A stretch of DNA of 64,000 nt from Cyclobacteriaceae bacterium (GTDB lineage Bacteria > Bacteroidota > Bacteroidia > Cytophagales > Cyclobacteriaceae), in assembly GCA_016787755.1 (NCBI GenBank), contig JAEUUA010000017.1:29134-93133 (forward strand). Direction: 5' to 3'. This document shows positions 20,210 through 29,664 of the stretch, in pieces. The notes beneath the pieces were generated by a model that saw nothing but the letters and a program-made list of their open reading frames with translations, searched no databases and was not told the origin of the DNA. Position 1 is the stretch's first letter; each line of letters opens with the position of its first letter. Position numbers and translations under genes: made by a program.

Positions 20210-21142
20210 GTGAAGAAAATCCTGTCACTCGTAAAGGATCACCTTCAGCAGGATTTTCAACGTACCTATTACCTGACTGTTGGTTTATTCCTGTGCACAA
20301 CGCTGATTCTTAATTATTCAATAAATCTTGAGAATGCATGGATTGATCGATACACGGGCAACCCCATTCGCATTCTATTTTACTTTCTTCTTTATGGAGT
20401 AGGCTATTATGTGACTTGCTTGTTGGTATCCCACTTCAAACTAGAAAAAGATTTTTGGCGATCTCAATCATTCTGGATTTTTTCTCTCTTTGGATTATTC
20501 CTCCTTTCGTTGGATCGGGGATTTCCGTATCAGCAGATTTTGGTAAACTCATTCCATCTGCCCTATTCTGTTTACATATGGGTATACAAGATGACTTCAC
20601 AGGTCTTGTCATTCTTATTCATCTTCGCACCCCTTCTGCTATTTTACAGGAAACATGATAAAGTTGGGTCGGCATTTTATGGATTAACTGCCAGAAGCAA
20701 TGTCAAGCCTTATCTGTTTCTCTGGCTTGCCTTGGCACCCGTAATCCTGTTAAGTTCCCTTCATGAGAGTTTCACAAACTATTATCCGGTATACAAAACA
20801 AACCAGGTTGCTGAAATATGGGATTGGCCGGAAATTGTTCCTGTTATTCTTTTCGAGCTATTCTATGGAATCGATTTTCTAAATGTTGAACTTCTCTTCC
20901 GTGGTTTTTTTGTTTTGGGAATGGTTCAGATACTGGGTAAGCATGCGATAATCCCAATGGTAACAATTTATTGCTTTCTCCATTTTGGAAAACCGGCCGG
21001 TGAAGCCATCAGTTCCATTTTTGGCGGGTATGTTTTAGGTGTTATTGCACTATACACCCGCTCAATTTGGGGTGGTATCCTTATTCACGTAGGGGTAGCG
21101 TGGATGATGGAAGCCGCAGCTTATGTGTCCAAACTGTTCTGA
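20210..21142 (+). CDS. CPBP-family membrane protein, possible intramembrane protease
   Basis: A 310-residue polytopic membrane protein with about eight hydrophobic segments. It belongs to the CPBP/Rce1-like family: VELLFRG near residue 226 is the first motif, YCFLHFGKPAGEA the second, and ILIHVGVAWMME the third. In the canonical motif EExxxR the first Glu is Val here, so catalysis is doubtful. The start is GTG at 20210, four bases after the Maf stop; an ATG at 20206 is in another frame and stops early. The 3' end overlaps the convergent GT9 gene by 22 bases. Confidence 0.82.
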   Translation: MKKILSLVKDHLQQDFQRTYYLTVGLFLCTTLILNYSINLENAWIDRYTGNPIRILFYFLLYGVGYYVTCLLVSHFKLEKDFWRSQSFWIFSLFGLFLLSLDRGFPYQQILVNSFHLPYSVYIWVYKMTSQVLSFLFIFAPLLLFYRKHDKVGSAFYGLTARSNVKPYLFLWLALAPVILLSSLHESFTNYYPVYKTNQVAEIWDWPEIVPVILFELFYGIDFLNVELLFRGFFVLGMVQILGKHAIIPMVTIYCFLHFGKPAGEAISSIFGGYVLGVIALYTRSIWGGILIHVGVAWMMEAAAYVSKLF

Positions 21143-22122
21143 AGTGAGCTAGAAGCAATTGTTGTCGCACATTTGAAATGTCCTTCAGGGCATGCTTTGT
21201 GCCCATGCAACCCACAGGGCCTGCAACTAAGTTTTTCTTTCGTTTGAACAATGAATGATTTATCAGATAAAGGACCAAATCCAAATGACGGTACCGTAGA
21301 ACAGTAAATGGCAGTTACAGGCGCATTCATTGCCGAACCAAGATGCATGGGAGCAGAATCATTTACAAAATTCATCATCGCTCCTTTCATAAGGGCGGCC
21401 GACTCCAAAAAACTTAGTTTGCCTGCCAGATTGATAATACGTGCATTCCCAACTTCCGATACAATGCGATCACATATTAGTTTATCAGATGGTGCTCCTA
21501 ACAAATAAATAGGGTCAAATTGATGTGGAACTGTTTTTATGAAGTCTATCCATTGGTTAGTCGGGAACTGCTTTGTAAACCACACTGATGTTGGTGCCAG
21601 ACAGAGATATTTTTCAGATTGAAATTTCCTGATCGCTTCAAAATCGTTTGGCGAAGGATAGAGTCTAGGCAACGTTCGAATTCCATCCGTTAAAGAATCA
21701 ATCAATTTTTGATTTCGATCGATTTCATGCAACCCTGAATCAAGCTCATGTTTCACTTTTAGACTAAACGCAAATGACCAGGGGTTTTTTTCAAACCCAA
21801 TCTTAAGTCTGGCTCCTGAAAAGGTCGTAATCAATCCTGAACTCGCAAAGCGATGAACATTAATTACCACATCGTACTTTAAGGATCGAACTTTGCTAAT
21901 AAGGGTAAGCAGATTTTTTATTTTTCCCTTCTTCTTATCCCAAATCAACACATTTCTTAAATGGGGATGTTGGGTTAACAGTGTTTCATTACCCTTGCGC
22001 AGAAGAAAATCAATGGCAGCATCGGGATGCGCGGAGTGTAACTTCTCAATTATAGAAGTTGCCAGAATAACATCTCCAATAAATGCAGTTTGAATAAGTA
22101 AGAAAGACTTAGGGGACGGCAC
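21121..22122 (-). CDS. Glycosyltransferase family 9 (heptosyltransferase-like)
   Basis: A 333-residue GT9 protein, likely adding ADP-heptose or a similar sugar to lipopolysaccharide core at the inner membrane. Features are LLIQTAFIGDVILATSIIEKL (N-terminal GD.ILATP-type motif), INVHRFASSGLITTFSGARLKIGF, APTSVWFTKQFP, and VNDSAPMHLGSAMNAPVTAIY (C-terminal donor-site motif). The start appears to be GTG at 22122, since no ATG precedes the conserved N-terminus. It follows the pyrophosphatase gene by only five bases and is probably cotranscribed with it. Its exact sugar and acceptor are not known. Confidence 0.9.
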   Translation of the reverse strand: MPSPKSFLLIQTAFIGDVILATSIIEKLHSAHPDAAIDFLLRKGNETLLTQHPHLRNVLIWDKKKGKIKNLLTLISKVRSLKYDVVINVHRFASSGLITTFSGARLKIGFEKNPWSFAFSLKVKHELDSGLHEIDRNQKLIDSLTDGIRTLPRLYPSPNDFEAIRKFQSEKYLCLAPTSVWFTKQFPTNQWIDFIKTVPHQFDPIYLLGAPSDKLICDRIVSEVGNARIINLAGKLSFLESAALMKGAMMNFVNDSAPMHLGSAMNAPVTAIYCSTVPSFGFGPLSDKSFIVQTKEKLSCRPCGLHGHKACPEGHFKCATTIASSSLQNSLDT

Positions 22123-22127
22123 AAGAC

Positions 22128-22658
22128 TTAAAACTTGGTTTTGTAATAATCCAACGCCTGGGTAACAATATCCATAGCAATTTTCTTCCCTTGAAAATCT
22201 GGAACGGTAACAACCTTATTCTCTAGCTTCTTATAGCTCTCAAAAAATTCCTTCAACTCGAGTTTAAAATGAGCAGCCAACTCACTGATATCATTCAGGT
22301 GTTTTGTATTGGCGTCATTTACCGCTACAGCTAATATCTTATCATCCGCTAAACCTTGATCGATCATACGCATGACTCCGATTACCCGGGCAGGCACCAA
22401 ACACAAAGGTTGAATGGATTCGCGACACAAAATCATAATATCCAATGGATCGTTATCTTCGCCTAAAGACTTCGGAATGAATCCATAATTGGCTGGATAG
22501 ATTACTGATGAGTATAAGACCCGGTCTAGCTTAAGAAGTCCAGTTTCCTTGTCTACTTCATACTTGGTGCGCATGCCTGTAGATATTTCAATAATTCCAT
22601 TTACAAATTCGGGAGGCGCTGAACCAGCAGGCGCTTCATGCCACGGATGTTGAATCAT
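22128..22658 (-). CDS. ppa: Inorganic pyrophosphatase, soluble family I
   Basis: Hydrolyses pyrophosphate made in biosynthesis. The 176-residue protein is the same size as E. coli Ppa. The active-site signature [10 protein letters not shown] near residue 68 and [13 protein letters not shown] are intact, as are the Lys and Tyr residues in the region [18 protein letters not shown] near-consensus -7 box TATCTTCG, with TTTG about 21 bases upstream, lies on the minus strand before the start. The GT9 gene follows five bases after the stop. Confidence 0.96.
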   Translation of the reverse strand: MIQHPWHEAPAGSAPPEFVNGIIEISTGMRTKYEVDKETGLLKLDRVLYSSVIYPANYGFIPKSLGEDNDPLDIMILCRESIQPLCLVPARVIGVMRMIDQGLADDKILAVAVNDANTKHLNDISELAAHFKLELKEFFESYKKLENKVVTVPDFQGKKIAMDIVTQALDYYKTKF

Positions 22659-22727
22659 ATCAAATCAATTAAGTGTCACGAAGATACCATTTCTGGTCGA
22701 GCAAATTCAAAAACTGAACTCAATAAA

Positions 22728-22756
22728 AAAGTCCATCCCGAATTGGAATGGACTTT
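22728..22756 (-). terminator. Rho-independent terminator
   Basis: On the minus strand the stem AAAGTCCAT / ATGGACTTT, extended by a bulged GG/CC pair, is followed by TTTTTT. It ends the transcript of the adaptor gene at 22787. Confidence 0.82.
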
Positions 22757-22786
22757 CTTCAAGCACAGAGGATTACCTTCCGCCTA

Positions 22787-24181
22787 TTAGTTTTTCTCTT
22801 CTTTCTTTTTCTCTTCTTTCTTGATACTCACCTTTTCGCCTTCCTTCAATCTTTTTGATACAACAAGAAAAGGCCCTGTGATAACTTCAGAAGTTTCAGT
22901 TAACCCAGAGATTATTTCAATGTTGTCATAATCGCTAATACCTGTTTTCACCTCCACCATTTTCGCAACTCCGTTTTCATTTACAAAAACAACCACCTTA
23001 TCCTTCTTTTCAGCAGCCTTCGGCTTACTTGAGTCTGTTACCTGAGGGCGATCGTTATCATCATCATTATTTTTAGCGTCATCACCCTTGGCACCAATTC
23101 CTTTGTCATCCGGATTGCGTGTTGTAACCGCTGCTAAAGGAACTGACAAAACGTTCTGCTTCCTGGTCGTAACAATATCAACGCTGGCAGTCATACCGGG
23201 GCGAAACGGATATTTATTGCCCTTTTTAATCAAGTCTTCGTAAGAAGATTGAAGGATTAAAATTCTTACCTCAAATTCTGTGATTGCATCGGTTGATTGT
23301 TTATCTCTTGCTGTATTTGCAATGTTGGTAACCACACCCTTGAATTGTTTGTCAATATTCCCATAAGCATCCACATCAATAATTACAGAATCACCGTAAT
23401 GCACACGAACAATGTCGTTTTCATTTACATTAACCCGCACTTCCATTATATTAAGATCGGCAATGCGCATCATTTCAGTACCGGTCATTTGGGCAGTTCC
23501 TACCACTCGCTCTCCTTTTTTAACATTCAACTTAGAAACCACTCCCTTCATTGGTGCGAGAACGGAAGTTCTACGAAGATTTTCGCGAGCCTCCTTAACT
23601 CCTGCTTCGGTGCTGTTAACAATAAACCTTGCAGCTTCCAACGATTGCTCTGCCGACTTAAGATCGTTTTTGGCAATCTTAAAGTTCTGTTGTGCCAGTT
23701 GCCAGTCGGACTCGGATATCACTTTCTCACTCCATAATTTTTCCTGACGTTGGTAATCTTGCTCGGCACGTATATAGGTTGCCTGAGCGCGTGCTAACGA
23801 AGCTTTCGCAGATTCCATATTTGCCTGCTGCTGACTCAATCCTGCTTCTGATCGTTCCAATTGACTTAACAAAATATCAGGTCTGATTTTTACAAGTACC
23901 TCCCCTAGTCGAACTGAATCACCATCCTCCACCGCTAACTCAATAATTTCACCCGATACCTCAGGAGCCAATTTAACTTCTGTTACAGGCTGCACGGTTC
24001 CTGACGCACTCACTTTCTCAGTGATGGAGACCTTTTTGGCCTTCGCCACCTCAACTTCTATTGTCTTTGGTTTACCAATCCAGCCCTGCGATTTACCGAT
24101 TATGAGAAATATTATGAGAAATGCTACTACACCAATACCGATGTACAATAACTTATTCGACTTTTTCTTTTGCTTTGCCAT
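22787..24181 (-). CDS. Efflux periplasmic adaptor (membrane fusion protein, HlyD/MacA type)
   Basis: A 464-residue adaptor joining an inner-membrane pump to TolC. It has an N-terminal membrane anchor (about residues 11-30), a lipoyl-like half (SASGTVQPVTEVKLAPEVSGEI), a long coiled-coil hairpin (about 105-200, rich in Gln, Ala and Glu), the second lipoyl half (RRTSVLAPMKGVVSKLNVKKGERV), a beta-barrel and an MP domain. Between about residues 350 and 390 is an acidic, Asp/Asn-rich insertion, unusual for the family. The C-terminus is Lys/Glu-rich. TolC lies 13 bases upstream in the same operon, but no ABC or RND pump gene is present. Confidence 0.9.
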   Translation of the reverse strand: MAKQKKKSNKLLYIGIGVVAFLIIFLIIGKSQGWIGKPKTIEVEVAKAKKVSITEKVSASGTVQPVTEVKLAPEVSGEIIELAVEDGDSVRLGEVLVKIRPDILLSQLERSEAGLSQQQANMESAKASLARAQATYIRAEQDYQRQEKLWSEKVISESDWQLAQQNFKIAKNDLKSAEQSLEAARFIVNSTEAGVKEARENLRRTSVLAPMKGVVSKLNVKKGERVVGTAQMTGTEMMRIADLNIMEVRVNVNENDIVRVHYGDSVIIDVDAYGNIDKQFKGVVTNIANTARDKQSTDAITEFEVRILILQSSYEDLIKKGNKYPFRPGMTASVDIVTTRKQNVLSVPLAAVTTRNPDDKGIGAKGDDAKNNDDDNDRPQVTDSSKPKAAEKKDKVVVFVNENGVAKMVEVKTGISDYDNIEIISGLTETSEVITGPFLVVSKRLKEGEKVSIKKEEKKKEEKN

Positions 24182-24194
24182 TAGAGTTTAGATA

Positions 24195-25643
24195 TTAATA
24201 TTCAATTGGTTTTCCCTGATAAAAATCCAGCACCTTCTTTTTGAAGATGAAATCATATTTCGCTCGCACTAAATCTGATTCTGCCTGGAAGAGCGCATTC
24301 TCCGCAGTTTGATATTCTACAAAATTTACAGCGCCAAAATCGAAGCGTTGTTTTGACATGCGAAATGCTTCTGTTCGGGCCTTCACCTGTTTCATTGCCG
24401 ATTGATAGGTTTTTGCTGCAGCGGAGGCATCATTAAACGCAGACTCAATCAGTTGCCGCAATTGATTCTCCGTATCCTTTAAATTGATAGTTGCTTGCTC
24501 ATTTAAAATAATGCTCCGCTGAACGTTAGCCCTGGTCGAGTATCCGTTAAAGATTGGAATTTGCAAACTCAAGGATGCCGAACGGGCAATGTTATTCTTT
24601 ATTTGATCTGAAATGCCATACCCATCAACTGTTGTACCTGATGGTACCTGAGTATCTCTGAATACAGGGGTGTTTGATCCTTGCACATACCCAACCTGCA
24701 CCGCTTGTATGGTGGGGGCTCCTCCATCAGCAATAAAGCGGGCACGATCAGCCGCACTCGAATAGTTGCTAAATAAGTTTCCGTTTAAGCTCAAGCGTGG
24801 ATATAATGATCCTCGTGATACCTTTACATTCAATAACGAGCTTTGAAGTTTAATGCGCGCACTTTTCACCTGAGGCAAAATTTCATAGGCAGCTTCATAA
24901 ACCTGCTCAGGGGTTTCTGTCATTACCAATTCACTTTCAATATCCAGTTGTGGCACTTCAATGTCCATAGTGGTTGCGGCAGGCAACTGTAAAGCTTGTT
25001 TTAATTGAAGGATCGAGATGTTTAATGTGTTTTCTCTATTAATCTGATTTAGTTCGTTAGTAGCTTGTTGCGCTTCAAGATCAAGTACATTCCCTATAGG
25101 AACTGAACCTGCTTCAGCGAGTTTTCGTGTTCGTTCTAATTGTTGCGTTGTGGTGGCTAATTGCGACTCTGCGTTTTGCAATAACTCTTTATTGAAAATT
25201 ACGCTTGTGTAGAGAGTGATCACATTTAAAATTACGTCATTCTTTGCCTTATTAAAGTCCTCGGTTGCCGCATCGTTATCTAAACTACTTTGCTTGTACG
25301 TATTGAATAACCTAAATCCATTGAATAAAAGAAGGGAGGTGCTCGCATTTACGTTGAATGAATTAATTCGCTGAGTAATAAACAAGTTGGTGGTGGGGTC
25401 AATACTTCTACCCCAGTTATAGCCAAATGAACTACCCCCATTTAGCGTTGGCAACAATTGATACTTTGACTGGCTTAGATTAACCTGACTAGTCTCTACA
25501 TCCAGAAGACTCCTTTTAACATTCAAATTGTTTTGCAAGGCATAGTCAATACACTCCTGCAACGTCCATACTTTTCTATCCTGTGCATGCGCGCAAATAC
25601 CCGTGATTAATGCCAGGGTTACAAAAATTACTCTCTTCATCAT
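24195..25643 (-). CDS. TolC-family outer-membrane efflux protein
   Basis: A 482-residue outer-membrane channel, with a signal peptide (KRVIFVTLALITGICAHA, cleavage after about residue 20). Two repeated helical-barrel halves follow, with the usual QECIDYALQNNLNVK near the N-terminus and ASLSLQIPIFNGYSTRANVQRS in the second half. Residues 270-350 contain a larger loop. It forms the exit duct with the adaptor 22787-24181, which follows 13 bases later. The substrate is unknown. The start may be ATG 25643 or 25640. Confidence 0.92.
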   Translation of the reverse strand: MMKRVIFVTLALITGICAHAQDRKVWTLQECIDYALQNNLNVKRSLLDVETSQVNLSQSKYQLLPTLNGGSSFGYNWGRSIDPTTNLFITQRINSFNVNASTSLLLFNGFRLFNTYKQSSLDNDAATEDFNKAKNDVILNVITLYTSVIFNKELLQNAESQLATTTQQLERTRKLAEAGSVPIGNVLDLEAQQATNELNQINRENTLNISILQLKQALQLPAATTMDIEVPQLDIESELVMTETPEQVYEAAYEILPQVKSARIKLQSSLLNVKVSRGSLYPRLSLNGNLFSNYSSAADRARFIADGGAPTIQAVQVGYVQGSNTPVFRDTQVPSGTTVDGYGISDQIKNNIARSASLSLQIPIFNGYSTRANVQRSIILNEQATINLKDTENQLRQLIESAFNDASAAAKTYQSAMKQVKARTEAFRMSKQRFDFGAVNFVEYQTAENALFQAESDLVRAKYDFIFKKKVLDFYQGKPIEY

Positions 25644-25646
25644 AGG

Positions 25647-26324
25647 TTATAAAACAATATCCGGTATATAAATTACTTCTTTGACCCAACTTAGACTCCT
25701 GAGATAGTCAAATGTTACAGTTTTTATCCCTGAGTCCATCTCTATTACTAAGCAAGCCATGTCGTTTTTCCCTTTACGGGAAACAGACATGGTAGCAATA
25801 TTGCAATCATCATGTGCCAACACATTAGCTATAAATGCTATACTGCCTTTTGTATCATCGGCAAAAATAATAAGAGTATGCAGGCTGGCAGAAAAATCTG
25901 CCTTAAATCCATTTACTTCTGCAATGTTAATAATACCACCGCCCTTACTCTCACCTAATACTTCAATGGCTCGTTTCCCCTTAACCAACTTCAACCGAAT
26001 TGAATTGGGATGGAGGGCAGATGCATTACCCACTGATCTAAACTGGTACTTTAAGCCCGTATGGTCAGCCAGCTCTAAAGACTGACGGATTCGTATATCA
26101 TCCGTTTTTAGATCCATTAACCCGGCAATAATAGCGCAATCACTTCCATGCCCCTCGTAGGTTCTGGCGAAGGAATTGTAGAAGGTAATATCTGCTTGTT
26201 CGGGGATATCACCCAGTATTTTTATGGCTGCTCGTGCAATCCTCACTACTCCTGCTGTATGAGAGCTTGATGGACCGATCATCACGGGACCGATCATATC
26301 AAAAATGCTACTCTTTTCAGCCAT
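25647..26324 (-). CDS. sdaAB: L-serine ammonia-lyase, iron-sulfur-dependent, beta subunit
   Basis: The 225-residue beta subunit of the two-subunit Fe-S serine dehydratase, which turns L-serine into pyruvate and ammonia. It shows SIFDMIGPVMIGPSSSHTAG at the N-terminus, the family's highly conserved start, and a C-terminal ACT domain (about 145-220, SLHTLIIFADDTKGSIAFIANVL). The Fe-S-carrying alpha subunit is not in this window. The gene overlaps no neighbour, but ends three bases before the TolC start region and may share a transcript. Confidence 0.92.
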   Translation of the reverse strand: MAEKSSIFDMIGPVMIGPSSSHTAGVVRIARAAIKILGDIPEQADITFYNSFARTYEGHGSDCAIIAGLMDLKTDDIRIRQSLELADHTGLKYQFRSVGNASALHPNSIRLKLVKGKRAIEVLGESKGGGIINIAEVNGFKADFSASLHTLIIFADDTKGSIAFIANVLAHDDCNIATMSVSRKGKNDMACLVIEMDSGIKTVTFDYLRSLSWVKEVIYIPDIVL

Positions 26325-26466
26325 ACGCGGTTAATAACGGGGATATTGAGAAAAGGATTTCTTTTGAGGGTATTATGTCCCCCAATAAGGGTATTTTTTA
26401 CTAAACCGCAAAAATAGCTGTTTTGAGTAATGATCTCTCATTAAAATCAATTTTTCCCAACAACTC

Positions 26467-28704
26467 TTAGGCGCTAAACCAATAGGTAAGCTTTATAACA
26501 AAAGCTCTGTTCTTAGGGGTGAAATTGGAATAGACACCCGTATTCTCGAATGTATAGAAATAATTATCTGTGTAAACGATAAATAAATCTGACACAGGCT
26601 TAAACCTCCACTGAAACCGTGAATTGATATTTATATTCTTGTATTGACTGTTGTATTGAAAATAACTGGTAAAGAAGACAGATCGGGTGAGTGTTAAATC
26701 TAATCGGGGACCTATTAAATAAATGTTAGCACTTGTATAGGGTTCTGGTAGTTTAATTTGGTTATACCCTATGTCCACAGAAAAAATCCCATAAGGTTGA
26801 AACCGGTAATTAAAAATTCCGGTAACGGAATGCCTAGTTCCATTAAAATACTGACCTATTACGGCTGTACCTTCATAGGTAACTAGCTTACGGGGATCCG
26901 ATTTGTAACTGACGGTGGCATTTCCATAGGTATAAGCACTACCCTTCAGGATCTTTGTCGCATTATCTTCCTTTGGAGAATTGGTTGGGTCAAAATCATT
27001 AAACAGAAAAGTATAAACATTCTTATAAGTAGCTTCAAGCGTGGCCTGACTCTGAAACGTGATCGCATATCCATAAGTCAATTCGTGATCAGTATATCCA
27101 AATTCATCATCCCAAATAAAAGCCAGATCCCATGTTGGTCCGTGATTATTTATAGTGGCAGATTTTGGATACATGAAATAAGCACCCGATGGTGAAATGC
27201 GTTTGTATCCATTGCGGGGTACGTAGCCAATGGCCGGAGTATAGTTGGTACCAATAATTTGATGATACCAGTTTATGCTAAGTTTTCGGGAACTGTAAAT
27301 TAAGCTATACCCATGTGCAAACTCATTAGACGGATTTTGTTCGGTAAATTGCTTGTGAAAAAACATATTACCTGTCCACTTATTATTCAGGAAACTATAA
27401 TTGTAATCGAGGCCTGCCACCCGGTTAAAATTATATCCACCCAAACGAAACGAAGTTGAGTCAGTGCTAAACTGTTGTTGATTTACAAAAATGGCTCGCA
27501 AGTTTGAGTTTGTTCCAATTCTTCGCTGAAGGGTTGCAACTGTATTATTAAAGGAAGGAATCTTAGATTCTTTAATCTCAGCGGTCTGCATATTTAAAAA
27601 TCCAACCCGCCAAGATTTGTTTATGTTACCGCTAAGCCTTACTCCAAAATTAATTTTGTTCTGAACATTTAGGCCTGTGTTAGGATCACGCGTAATACCA
27701 AGTCTTCGCGAAAAGAAGGGTTTTGCATAAATATGACCGTAAGACGAAAACAAGTCTGCATTCTCTAAAAAGAATTGCCTGCGTTCAGGAAAAAATAATT
27801 CAAACCGATCAAGGTTGGTTACTTGTCTATCCACTTCAACTTGCGAAAAATCGGGATTAATGGTTAAATCTAAATTAAGGGATGAGGTAATTGCAATCTT
27901 TGCGTCCCCACCAAAATCTGTAGTTTGTTTCTGTGGTTCGTCAGTTTGGAAATCGCGAGACATCTGCCCCTTCGCATATGGTATTAAAGAAATATTTGAA
28001 CCTGGTTTTTTAGGAGGCGTATCCCAAATCATTTCGCCCGTATAATTTAAGTTGCCTGGTTCAAAAAATCGAGGAGTTAGGGGCCAAATAGCTCGTTCAT
28101 TTTCCTTGCTATCTTGCCTATATAACTTAACATTCCATCGATTGCTCTCTCCTTTAAATCGAAGGGTTTTAAAAGGAATAGCCAACTCAACGGTCCAATA
28201 GCCATCGTGAATCTTTGTTTCCGAATACCATTTGTTGTCCCAGGATAGATCTAAATCCTCTCTTCTTAGATACCCATTGGCAATAAGGCCTTCACGTTGC
28301 ACACCAGCCGGACTTAGGCCAAAGAAAAATGCATTGGTTACATCCTGAAATGGATCAAGAATAACCGCTATTCCATCTAATCCTGCCCCTCTAAAATCTC
28401 TTCGAAGGGAGGAAATCACATACCCACCTTTCACGTTGTCATAGGCTACGGCACTGAAGTACAAAAAATCATCGTCATAGGTTGCGCGAAATTCAGTTTT
28501 TAACACAGAGCGTGAAGTATCATTTGGAAATTGCTGAAACAGATCTGAAATTACTTCTGCATCGCGCCACACTAATTCGTCAGGCACTCCATCCAACTGA
28601 ATTGATCCTGTGGCACGTTTAATATTGAAAGTGGGTCTTTGCTTTTGACTTTGTGCAATATTTGTAAATAACACAAGACAAAGAAATACGTAAAGTAATC
28701 TCAT
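26467..28704 (-). CDS. DUF5916 protein with N-terminal CBM9-like domain
   Basis: A 745-residue secreted or outer-membrane protein. A signal peptide (LLYVFLCLVLFTNIAQS) is followed by a carbohydrate-binding-module-family-9-like domain (about 25-230, with GSIQLDGVPDELVWRDAEV) and a long C-terminal DUF5916 part (about 230-745) rich in aromatic, alternating strands that probably form an outer-membrane barrel. The last residues RAFVIKLTYWFSA look like a terminal barrel strand. The function is not known; the family is Bacteroidota-rich. I chose ATG 28704; the in-frame TTG at 28707 is unlikely. No SusC or SusD genes are adjacent. Confidence 0.88.
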   Translation of the reverse strand: MRLLYVFLCLVLFTNIAQSQKQRPTFNIKRATGSIQLDGVPDELVWRDAEVISDLFQQFPNDTSRSVLKTEFRATYDDDFLYFSAVAYDNVKGGYVISSLRRDFRGAGLDGIAVILDPFQDVTNAFFFGLSPAGVQREGLIANGYLRREDLDLSWDNKWYSETKIHDGYWTVELAIPFKTLRFKGESNRWNVKLYRQDSKENERAIWPLTPRFFEPGNLNYTGEMIWDTPPKKPGSNISLIPYAKGQMSRDFQTDEPQKQTTDFGGDAKIAITSSLNLDLTINPDFSQVEVDRQVTNLDRFELFFPERRQFFLENADLFSSYGHIYAKPFFSRRLGITRDPNTGLNVQNKINFGVRLSGNINKSWRVGFLNMQTAEIKESKIPSFNNTVATLQRRIGTNSNLRAIFVNQQQFSTDSTSFRLGGYNFNRVAGLDYNYSFLNNKWTGNMFFHKQFTEQNPSNEFAHGYSLIYSSRKLSINWYHQIIGTNYTPAIGYVPRNGYKRISPSGAYFMYPKSATINNHGPTWDLAFIWDDEFGYTDHELTYGYAITFQSQATLEATYKNVYTFLFNDFDPTNSPKEDNATKILKGSAYTYGNATVSYKSDPRKLVTYEGTAVIGQYFNGTRHSVTGIFNYRFQPYGIFSVDIGYNQIKLPEPYTSANIYLIGPRLDLTLTRSVFFTSYFQYNSQYKNININSRFQWRFKPVSDLFIVYTDNYFYTFENTGVYSNFTPKNRAFVIKLTYWFSA

Positions 28705-28779
28705 CAAAACGATTTGATGCTAAATACATAAAATAGTAAAGCACAAAAATGGTATTGTGAGCAAGAGGAGAAAATCCCT

Positions 28780-29574
28780 TTAAACGGCAATTGGTGCTTT
28801 GATGGAAGGATGAGATTGATAGTTCACAATTTCGAAATCCTCGAAGGCATACTCAAATAAACTAGCTGGTTTCCTTTTAATGGCTAATTGTGGTAATGCA
28901 AACGGTTGTCGTTCCAATTGAAGTTTAGCCTGATCTAAATGATTAGAATACAAGTGCACATCCCCTCCTGTCCAGATAAATTCACCGGGCTTTAGATCAC
29001 ATTGATGCGCCACCATTTCTGTGAGTAATGCATAACTGGCAATATTAAAGGGTACTCCTAAAAAATAATCAGCACTGCGCTGATAGAGTTGACAGGAAAG
29101 CTTTCCATCGGCTACGTAAAATTGAAAAAGTGCATGGCAGGGAGGCAGCGCCATCTTATCCACTTCTGCGGGGTTCCATGCCGACACAATATGTCTGCGC
29201 GAATCGGGCTTTGTTTTTATTTGATGTACTACCTGAGCCATCTGATCAATCTTTCTTCCATCCGGTGCTGGCCAACTACGCCATTGACTTCCATACACTG
29301 GACCCAAGTCTCCATTTTCATCCGCCCATTCATCCCATATAGAAACACCATTCTCTTTCAAGTATTTAATATTCGTGTCTCCGTTCAAAAACCATAGCAA
29401 CTCGTAAATAATAGAACGCACGTGAAGTTTCTTGGTGGTTACCAACGGAAACCCGTCCGATAAATCGAATCGAAGTTGTCGTCCAAAGACAGATAATGTG
29501 CCCGTACCGGTGCGATCGGTTTTACGGGAGCCTTCTTCAAGAATTTCGCTAAGCAAAGTGAGGTATTGACGCAT
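28780..29574 (-). CDS. thyA: Thymidylate synthase
   Basis: ThyA methylates dUMP to dTMP with methylene-tetrahydrofolate. The protein is 264 residues, identical in length to E. coli ThyA. The catalytic Cys146 lies in [12 protein letters not shown]. Other conserved stretches are [63 protein letters not shown] and [11 protein letters not shown]. No folA follows. The gene is downstream of the terminator at 29613 and appears to be its own unit. Confidence 0.98.
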   Translation of the reverse strand: MRQYLTLLSEILEEGSRKTDRTGTGTLSVFGRQLRFDLSDGFPLVTTKKLHVRSIIYELLWFLNGDTNIKYLKENGVSIWDEWADENGDLGPVYGSQWRSWPAPDGRKIDQMAQVVHQIKTKPDSRRHIVSAWNPAEVDKMALPPCHALFQFYVADGKLSCQLYQRSADYFLGVPFNIASYALLTEMVAHQCDLKPGEFIWTGGDVHLYSNHLDQAKLQLERQPFALPQLAIKRKPASLFEYAFEDFEIVNYQSHPSIKAPIAV

Positions 29575-29612
29575 GTAAGAAACTTTGATGCAAGTACGGG
29601 GTTCTGTTAAAT

Positions 29613-29646
29613 AAAAAAAAGCCTTCCCTGTTCTGGGAAGGCTTTT
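29613..29646 (-). terminator. Rho-independent terminator
   Basis: On the minus strand the 12-base stem AAAAGCCTTCCC / GGGAAGGCTTTT with a six-base loop is followed by a run of T. It ends the lipoprotein gene 29665 and separates it from thyA. Confidence 0.9.
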
Positions 29647-29664
29647 GAAATCAAAAGGCAGAAA

